This document shows, one piece after another, positions 56,749 through 64,000 of a DNA stretch of 64,000 nt. The DNA is taken from the NCBI RefSeq assembly GCF_031755915.1, contig NC_083388.1, positions 29,742,001 through 29,806,000 on the forward strand, in the 5' to 3' direction. The notes below the pieces were generated by a model. The model was not told the DNA's origin. It worked only from the letters and a program-made list of their open reading frames with translations, and ran no database searches. Position numbers and translations under genes: made by a program. Position 1 is the first letter of the stretch. Each line of letters begins with the position of its first letter. This stretch comes from Ziziphus jujuba. Lineage: Eukaryota > Streptophyta > Magnoliopsida > Rosales > Rhamnaceae.

Positions 56749-57613
56749 TGATGCGAATCCGCCTGAACTCGTACAACTGACAACTCATTGGGGTACTGAT
56801 CCAATACGGATGAAGACTGGATCGATCACTAGGGCTCAAGATAAGAGGTTTAAGGACAACCTTGCTGCCTTTATCCAGAAAGTAATTCATTCTCAAAAGG
56901 GCTTGTCCATACCTGAAGATAAAAGACCTGTTTTAAGTATCCAAGTGGTGGAGGCTGATACATCGGGCATTTTACATCGGACACCCATACATCGGACATT
57001 TTATATCGGACACTTTATATTGGACACCCATACATCGGACATTTTATATTGTACACCCATGCCTCGGGCATCTGACCTCGGACTTCGGACATCAAACATA
57101 ACTTAGTTCGAACATCAGGCGAACATAAGTTAGCTCGGACAGACATAAGTTAGCTCGGACATCAGACATAAGTCAGCTTAGTTGTCAAACTAGTTAACTC
57201 ATTTTCTAATTTGCGTTTGACTTTCTTTGGGTTTTTATTTATTTATTTGCTGGATAAATAAGTTTAGGAAAGTTATTATTTTATTATTTTCATTGTAAGT
57301 TAATTAATTTCCTACTTCAAAATAAGGGAATTAATTAATCCAAATTAGATTAGGAAGGGATGTGAAATTAGGCAATTTCCTAATTGGATTCTATGTTGGC
57401 CGAAATTTCCTAATCCTTTTAGGGTTTTATTTTGTTCATTCAAAGCCTATTTAAAGGCTTATTTTCAATGAGAAAAAAAGCTTGAATTTTATACAGAAAA
57501 TTATTTGTGAGATTGAATTCTCTTTGTTCTTTTGAACACCTAAAACACCATTAATGCATGAGTGTTTTAGTTTGACTTATCAATAGGCCTTCCATCACCT
57601 ATTGTGGCATCTT
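56749..57613 (+). repeat. Gypsy B 3' LTR (type B), 3' end missing
   Basis: It starts TGATGCGAATCCGCC. It carries the ITRAQDKRFKDNLAAFIQ block and cggacat/tatatcggacacc tandem motifs (56960-57180). It is cut at 57613, where matK begins. Confidence 0.85.
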
Positions 57614-57659
57614 TCTCATATAAGCAGACACCTTTCTCATTATTTCAGCAGATCCTTAA

Positions 57660-57930
57660 AAAAACAAAAAAGAGTTTGTATCGAATAAAATATATACTTC
57701 GACTTTCTTGTCTTAAAACTTTGGCTCGTAAACAATAAAGTATTGTATAGGTTTTTTTAAAAAGATTAGGTTCGGAATTATTGGAAGAGCTCTTTATGCA
57801 GGAAGAAGGGGTTCTTTCTTTGATTTTACCAAAAACTTATTTGACTTTTCAAAGGTTATGTAGAGGGCAAATTTGGTATTGTTATATTGTTTGCATCAAT
57901 GATCTGGTCAATCATGAATGCTTGGCTATT
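57660..57930 (+). pseudogene. matK: Plastid matK 3' fragment (intron maturase)
   Basis: Frames read KKSLYRIKYILRLSCLKTLA, then RKQ-stop, [20 protein letters not shown], then [10 protein letters not shown] and ICINDL-like [10 protein letters not shown]. These correspond to the C-terminal domain X end of MatK. The normal stop after NH(Q/E) is lost and the frame reads on into the trnK intron. At least two stops are upstream. Confidence 0.85.
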
Positions 57931-58060
57931 CGACCATCGAAATGGAAATTATCCTTAAATGTTGAAGAGATAGCAAAAAATTTATTTAGTCATCTATTAT
58001 GAAATGTTCATCTAGTAAGGGTAAAGGTTGATCAACTGAATATCCAACTTTGTTAGAGGC
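57931..58060 (+). other. Plastid trnK intron 3' part
   Basis: Bases from GAAATGTTCATCTAGTAAGG to CAACTTTGTTAGAGGCTTG resemble the trnK-UUU intron downstream of matK, group II domain V/VI region. The trnK exon itself is not seen before the jump to ycf15. Confidence 0.6.
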
Positions 58061-58065
58061 TTGTC

Positions 58066-58254
58066 GTGGAAATATTTGTTTCTTCCATATTTTGGACCTC
58101 AGCTCCATGGAACAATATACTATTGCTGAAACATGGAAGAATTGAAATCTTAGATCAAAACATTAGGGATGGATGGTATGAATTGCCTAAACAAGAATTC
58201 TTGAACAACGAACAACCAGAGCTATTACTCACTACATCAAAAAATTTCCATTAA
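58066..58254 (+). pseudogene. ycf15: Plastid ycf15
   Basis: The frame starts with GTG where ycf15 has [31 protein letters not shown] and [12 protein letters not shown] match the reading frame named ycf15. The function of ycf15 is doubtful even in plastids. The C-terminus diverges after EQPE. Confidence 0.8.
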
Positions 58255-58738
58255 TGAAAGATGTAAATCCATTGGAAAATAAAAAATATGCATGTCGGAT
58301 GAAATGGTTGTTGCTATCTGCTATAATAATGGATCATTAATTTAACTGAATAACTAAATAAAATAGATAGACATTTCTCTTCATCTCAGGTCGACGGATC
58401 TTCTCAATTGACCCCTATATGGATAATACACATTCCAATTGATCAAATAGTATCCATTTTAGGAACGTCCACTACCAAAGTCACTGAATGGGTAAATCGC
58501 CAGTCCTTAAAATGGACTATGTAATGTACTTCATCTGCTGGGTTATGGTGGGGGCATTTTACCAGAGGTTTCTATTGTATCAGGCTACCCTTGTATATAC
58601 TCAGGCGGTGGGGTGGGTGCAGGATGGACGATTTCAAAGCGGACTCCCCATTTATTAAATAGGGAAGATCAACAAGATTTCGTGATCCACTGCCGAACTT
58701 ATTCCAATTCATTGAGCATTCTCAATATTCAATATTAT

Positions 58739-58818
58739 TCCTTGAAGAGGATTCAAACCTCCACGCTCTTTAGCACAAGATTTTGAGTCTCGCGTGTCTA
58801 CCATTTTACCACCAAGGC
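58739..58818 (-). tRNA. trnL-CAA: Plastid-derived trnL-CAA relic
   Basis: The reverse complement starts GCCTTGGTGGTAAAATGG, has the anticodon loop ACTCAAAAT (anticodon CAA) and a long variable arm, and ends in TCTTCAAGGAA. Against the plastid gene as I know it, the T-loop GGTTCGAGTCC is changed to GGTTTGAATCC, and one anticodon-stem CG is changed to TG. This is a class II leucine tRNA in a nuclear copy and is unlikely to function. Confidence 0.85.
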
Positions 58819-59349
58819 ATCTTGAAAGTGAATCGTATTCCATGAATATGATATCTCTCCAGTGTGATATATGACAACGATGGAGTGTTAGAGTATTTCT
58901 ATTGATTGTTAATGTCATAAAGGCCCGAATCGGACATCCAATTGCTTCGATTTGAATTATCCAGAGAGTGCTTTATCTTAAATTTATATATTATATCAAA
59001 AAGATGGACAATCAAACCTATTTCTCAGTTTAATAGAAGCCCAAGGAGGTGAGGTGAATAGGGTCCTAAATAACGAGAGCCATGTAAAAAGCATGTCCGA
59101 TTACACCTATTCCTAATCCTAAATGGAATGTAATGATGTAGGCATGCATATATAAACATAGTATCAATTTTGATATGTTCAAATGACTCATTCTCATAAT
59201 TAGAATGTATATAATCCTATAACCCTATTCCGGTCTGCTTCGTTATGGAATGAACTTATAATCATGGACTCGACTCGATCATCAGATTATAGATTATAGG
59301 TTCATAACCCTAGCCTATTCCCATTTTGGGTGGAACATATCTACTAATT

Positions 59350-60361
59350 TGATACGAACCTAGGACGACCTACTCCTAAACCCGTATTATATTAGCCCGG
59401 ATCTTAATTAAGTTCAAGTTCTAATGGAATTGACCTCAACCCCTAACCAACCTGTGGTTAGAAACCTTGGTATAATGTAGACGCCACAATAGGGGATGGA
59501 AAGCCTATTGATAAGTCAAGCTAAAACAACCAATTCTCTAATGGTGTTTTAGGTGTTCTCAAAGAACAAAGAGATAATTAATCTCACTAGTATTTTCTCA
59601 ATCAAATCAAAGTTATTTCTTATTAAAAAATAAGCCTTTAAATAGGTTTTGAAAGAAACAAAATAAACCCTAAAAACCCTAGATAAAACTGGCCACACAC
59701 ATAAGGAAACCTAGTTGGCCGCAACTACACTTCCTTTCCTAATCTAAGTTTGATTAATTAATTCCTTTATATTAAATTAGGAATTAATTAATTTACAATA
59801 AAATAAAAACCTTCCTAAAGTTATTTGTCCAGAAAATAAATAAATAAAAACCCAAAAAGAAATAAAGTCAATCGCAAATTAGGTAACGAGTTGACTTTGA
59901 CGTCTAGGCTGAATTATGTCTTCAACCGAGCTAACTTATGTCTGCCTGATGTCCGAGCTAACTGATGTCTGTCCGAGCTAACTTATGTTTGGCCGAGCTA
60001 ACTGATGTCTGTCCGAACTAAGTTGTGTCTGGCCGAGCTAACGATTGTCTGTCCGAGCTACGTTACATCCGAAGTTCGAGATCAGATGTCCGAGGCAAGA
60101 CTCGGCCGAGATTAGATGTCCGAGACATGGGTATCCAATATAAAATATCCGATGTATCAGCCTCCACCACTTGAATACTTAAAACAGGTCTTTTATCCTC
60201 AGGTATGGACAAGCCCTTTTGAGAATGGATTACTTTCTGGATAAAGGCAGCAAGGTTGTCCTTAAACCTCTTAGCTTGAGCCCTAGTGATCGGTCCAATC
60301 TTCATCTGTATCGGATCAGTACCCCAGCGAGTTGTTGGTGGTACGAGCTGGGTTTGCATCA
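59350..60361 (-). repeat. Gypsy F 3' LTR (type B, 1012 bp)
   Basis: It runs on the minus strand from TGATGCAAACCCAGC to GTTCGTATCA. U3 has repeats of GTCCGAGCTAAC type (59900-60160 on the plus strand). The polypurine tract lies at about 60362-60374. Confidence 0.9.
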
Positions 60362-60390
60362 TTCCCCTCCTTTTGAAAAGGATTTGTCCT

Positions 60391-61680
60391 CTAATTGAAG
60401 TCATCACCTGCAGCAAAAGGAGATAGATCAGCAACATTAAAGGTGGCACTAACACTATACTCACCCGGTAAATCAAGTTTGTAGGCATTGTCGTTTATCC
60501 TCTTCAAAACTTGAAAAGGTCCATCGCCCCTCGGCATGAGTTTGGATTTCCGTTGTTCAGGAAAACTTTCTTTCCTTAAATGCAGCCACACCCAATCTCC
60601 AGGTTCAAACACCATTGATTTTCGGCCTTGATTAGCCACCTTTGCATATTGCTCGGTCCGCCTCTCAATATTTGCTCGTGTCTTCTCATGAATCTGCTTT
60701 ACAAATTCAGCTTTTTGTTTTCCGTCTAGATTAGCACGCTCACTTAAAGGTAAATGTGTTAAATCTAATGGAGTCAAAGGATTAAAACCATAAACAATTT
60801 CAAATGGAGTAAATTTAGTTGCTGAATGTAAAGACCTATTATATGCAAATTCAACATGTGGCAAACATTCTTCCCAAGTTCTTAAATTTCTACTAATTAA
60901 TGCTCTCAACAATGCAGACAAGGTTCTATTTACTACTTCGGTTTGTCCATCAGTTTGTGGATGACAAGTAGTTGAAAATAAAAGCTTAGTACCTAATTTA
61001 GCCCACAAAGTTTTCCAAAAATAGCTTAAGAATTTAGCATCCCTATCCGAAACAATAGTTCTTGGCATTCCATGCAATCTCACAATTTCCTTGAAAAATA
61101 AATTAGCAATATTGGATGCATCATCAGTTTTGTTACATGCAATAAAATGTGCCATCTTAGAAAAACTATCTACTACAACAAATATTGAATCCTTACCTGT
61201 CCTTGACCTAGGCAAACCAAGAATAAAATCCATAGACAAATCTACCCAAGGACAGGTAGGAATCGGCAAAGGCTTATACAATCCATGCGGCTTCAATGTT
61301 GATTTTGTTTTTCGGCACTTCAAACATCTTTCACAAATTCTCTCAACATCTCTCTTCATGTTAGTCCAATAAAAATGTTCTTGTAGCAAGGATAAAGTTT
61401 TAAAACACCAAAATGACCCATTAAACCACCCCCATGTCCTTCCCGAACCAATAATTCCCTAATACTACAATTAGGCACACAAAGTTTGTTTTCCTTAAAC
61501 AAATATCCCTCAAATATGAAAAATTTATTAAATCCATGTTTCAAACAGGTTTTAAAAATTTCTCCAAAGTCACTATCATGCTCATCAAGTTATTTTAATT
61601 GTTCAAATCCAAGAAATCTATCATCTAAGGTAGAAAAGAGTACATACCTTCGGGATAATGCATCGGCAACCACATTTTCT
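60391..61680 (-). pseudogene. Gypsy F integrase
   Basis: The zinc-site His pair lies near 61440 ([15 protein letters not shown]), followed by a frameshift. The open stretch 61389-60391 then begins [20 protein letters not shown]. Core residues are at [25 protein letters not shown] and GQTEVVNRT. Then comes the C-terminal domain [28 protein letters not shown] and [14 protein letters not shown]. The D-D-E set is intact. Confidence 0.9.
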
Positions 61681-62990
61681 TTACCTTTGTTGTAGCGGAT
61701 CACATAGGGAAAAGGTTTCAATAAATTCAATCCACTTAGCATGCCTTCGGTTGAGCTTTTTTTTACCCTTGATATGCTTCAAAGACTCATGATCCGTATG
61801 AATCACAAACTCCTTTGGCATGAGATAATGCTGCCATGTCTCCGAAGCCCTCACCAAAGCATACATCTCCTTGTTATAAGTCGGGTAGTTTCGGGCAGCG
61901 CCATTTAATTTTTCCCTAAAGTAGGCTATGGGTCTTCCTTCTTGCATTAAGAAAGCTCCAATACCTACACCCGAAGTCAAAAGTCTTAGAACAATTTGGC
62001 AAAACTAACAAAGGTGCATTACACAATTTTTCTTTCAACAAATTAAAAGATTTTTCTTGTACTTCCCCCCATTTGAACCCAACATTCTTCTTGACAACTT
62101 CATTCAATGGTGCTGCTATGGTACTAAAATCCTTGACAAATCTTCTATAAAAGCTTGTCAAGCCATGAAAGCTCCTCACTTGGGTGATAGAAGTAGGAAC
62201 CGGCCACTCTTGAATTTCTTTCACCTTAGCTTGGTCAACTTTGATTCCTACAGCACTTACTACAAAACCTGAAAACACAAGCTCTTCTTTGCAAAATTCA
62301 CATTTTTTAATGTTAGCAAACAATCTTTCCTTTCTAAGAACTTGCAAAACTTGCCTAAGTTGATCCACATGCTCATCCAAGTTTCAGCTATATATTAGAA
62401 TGTCATCAAAATAAACAACCACAAATTTACCAATTAATGGACGCATTACATGGTTCATAAGCCTCATAAAAGTACTAGGTGCATTGGATAATCCAAAAGG
62501 CATAACCAACCATTCATATAGCCCATATTTAGTTTTTAATGCAATTTTCCATTCATCACCTTCTTTCATCCTAATTTGGTGATAACCACTCCTAAGATCA
62601 ATTTTTGTAAACATGCAAGCACCATGCAACTCATCAAGCATATCATCTAATTTAGGAACGGGATGCCTATATTTGATGGTAATGTTATTTATATCCCTAC
62701 AATCAACACACATTCTCTAAGAACCATCCTTTTTAAGTACCAACAAAACAGGAACAGCACATGGACTTAAACTCTCACGAATGTATCCTTTATCAAGCAA
62801 ATCACTTACCTGTTTTTGCAGCTCCTTTGTTTCTTCGGGGTTGCTCCTATAAGCTGGTCTATTCGGTATGGCAGCTCCTAGAACAAAGTCAATTTGATGT
62901 TCTATCCCTCGAATAGGTGGTAGTCCACTTGGAATTTGGCAATTCAAGTTCTTCAAAGTTAGTTTGATCATTAAAATAATTTTCTTTATA
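61681..62990 (-). pseudogene. Gypsy F reverse transcriptase and RNase H
   Basis: RT start at 62971-62717 ([16 protein letters not shown]) lacks about 50 bases of the preceding linker. A stop lies after KKDGS. Palm at 62713-62384 has [11 protein letters not shown]. Thumb and connection are at 62380-61916. RNase H begins [14 protein letters not shown] at about 61970, its first catalytic Asp removed by a small deletion, and includes TDHESLKHI. Confidence 0.88.
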
Positions 62991-63064
62991 AATCATGAAC
63001 AGAAAAGGTTTCTTGCACTCAATAACCTTATTAATATCCCCTAAACTCAAATAAAAATTGCTAC

Positions 63065-64000
63065 TTAACCTTTCTTTTCTTTATTTTTCTCTTTTTCCCT
63101 TGGATTGGCGCAAACCTTCGGATTTTCCTTCCTTCTCCAAGCTCTCGGGTTTGCCACTTTCTTTCCCCTCTCTTTCGGCTTTTCCTTGATCTTTCCACCC
63201 AATATGAACCCTAGAAACCTTACCTTGATCATTCTTACCTTCTTAAAAGGTTGGTGAAGCTGTTGGTGCCATAATTGCTTTTTCCTTGAGCTTTTCGGCT
63301 TCTCTCTTTTGTTGCATTCGTAATTGGTCATTGTAAACCTCTTTAGGAGATAATGGTTCCAGCTTGACCTTCTTCCCTTTAAACCTGAAAACAATACTAT
63401 CACATAGGAGTATATGTCCAGCAATCATGGGAACAATATCACATAAGACTATACCTTCATATCTACCTATATTAAAATTTACTTTGGCTTGTTTATTCAC
63501 TTTTATTTCACCACTATCATTAAACCATTGTAATCTATAAGGTTCTGGATGTTTAATAGTTATTAAGCCTAATTTATCAACTACAATGTTACTAATTACA
63601 TTAGTACAACTCCCATTATCTATAATCATGCTACAAATTTTACCTTGAATTTCACATCGGGTGTGGAAGATGTTCTCTCTTTGAATTTCATCCTCATCTT
63701 TGTATGCAGCAAGTACTCTCTTAGAAAGCAAGTTTAATTCAGCATTGGATGCTTGCAAGGTTTCAGGTTCATCCTCCAAGTCCTCCTCCTCTTGCTTGGC
63801 TTCATCCTCACTTTCTTCACTTTCCGATTCTAGCTCGTCATTGCCCTTTAACACCATGATTCTTCTATTCGGCATTGGCTATCAATGTGTCCTCCTCCCT
63901 GGCACTTAAAACACACAACATCATGAGTTCTAGAAGGTTTAGGATCTAATTTTGCCTCATTCTTTGGTGCTTGGACAGATTTGATTCTAGTTCCCTTCCT
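63065..64000 (-). pseudogene. Gypsy F gag knuckle, protease and linker
   Basis: The protease at 63875-63243 reads IIDNGSCTNVIS, with Asn in place of Ser in the DSG motif, then GHILL followed by a deletion of GRPWQFD and its neighbours. The knuckle CFKCQGGGHI lies near 63900 with a one-base loss in the following CPNRR segment. The gag core continues past the window edge. Confidence 0.86.

Larger units (their letters stand above)
39390..57613 (+). mobile_element. Gypsy B: autonomous-type Ty3/gypsy element, interrupted twice
   Basis: The pieces are the 5' LTR (39390-40377), leader and gag start (40378-41538), gag knuckle to integrase (47633-50933), integrase end (56400-56748) and 3' LTR (56749-57613, truncated at NUPT3). 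TR3 separates the leader from the gag knuckle, and about 1 kb of gag is missing there. Copia B splits the integrase with TSD ctaac. Both LTRs are type B, with cggacat repeats in U3, which supports joining the pieces. Confidence 0.85.
57614..59349 (+). other. NUPT3: mosaic of matK/trnK intron and ycf15-trnL-CAA plastid DNA
   Basis: The left part is the matK 3' end and trnK intron (large single copy). From about 58061 the sequence is ycf15, spacer and trnL-CAA (inverted repeat), then the trnL-ndhB spacer. These regions are far apart in plastid genomes, so two fragments were joined. The stretches 58255-58738 and 58819-59349 are plastid spacers with no gene. Confidence 0.82.
59350..64000 (-). mobile_element. 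Gypsy F: autonomous-type Ty3/gypsy element, runs off right edge
   Basis: On the minus strand the order is protease, RT, RNase H, integrase, polypurine tract, type B 3' LTR. The 5' part of gag, the leader and the 5' LTR lie beyond the window. Integrase is the best preserved domain (332 codons open). Protease, linker and RNase H have small deletions. Confidence 0.9.

Overview
This 64 kb window is nuclear DNA of a flowering plant. It holds no ordinary nuclear gene. Almost all of it is a nest of LTR retrotransposons (two Ty1/copia families and several related Ty3/gypsy subfamilies) inserted into, and broken up together with, old plastid DNA insertions (NUPTs). The plastid pieces include accD, which grass plastids lack, so a non-grass and probably eudicot host is likely. 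Every primer-binding site seen is of the initiator-Met tRNA type (TGGTATCAGAGC). The element and boundary calls come from reading LTR ends, target-site duplications (TSDs) and protein motifs. No database search was run.

Layout. 1-11550: copia element A, cut by the left window edge and split by a gypsy-type element, TR1 (4177-10481, TSD cttct). 11551-12679: NUPT1 (accD start, spacer, rbcL end). 12680-17923: minus-strand gypsy D, decayed, truncated at both ends. 17924-18013 and 24717-25564: halves of an old LTR (E), split by gypsy C (18014-24716, TSD acttc), which itself holds a truncated minus-strand copia (22074-24522). 25565-38541: NUPT2, colinear with the plastid order rpoA end, petD, petB, psbH, psbN, psbT, psbB. 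It is interrupted by a solo LTR (25784-26918, TSD cacac) and by element TR2 (30497-36817, TSD agtaa/cgtaa). 38542-39389: gypsy leader relic. 39390-57613: gypsy B, interrupted by a minus-strand composite element TR3 (41539-47632) and by copia B (50934-56394, TSD ctaac). 57614-59349: NUPT3, a mosaic of matK/trnK intron joined to ycf15-trnL-CAA. 59350-64000: minus-strand gypsy F, running off the right edge.

How the parts relate. Gypsy B, D and F carry the remains of complete gag-protease-RT-RNase H-integrase polyproteins. TR1, TR2 and TR3 share their gag, protease, leader and LTR ends, but have lost nearly all of RT, RNase H and integrase. In its place all three carry the same scrambled cassette: a second copy of the protease-RT linker, then an integrase scrap, then an RT scrap, then the integrase C-terminus. 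The long gag-protease frame stays open (891 codons in TR1, 978 in TR2). This looks like a non-autonomous family that was multiplied in trans by the autonomous relatives, and it is the most interesting content of the window.

The plastid genes all carry stops, indels or missing parts and are pseudogenes. The young elements (paired LTRs differing at roughly 17-18 sites over 1136 bp by eye) lie inside the older plastid DNA, so the plastid insertions came first.
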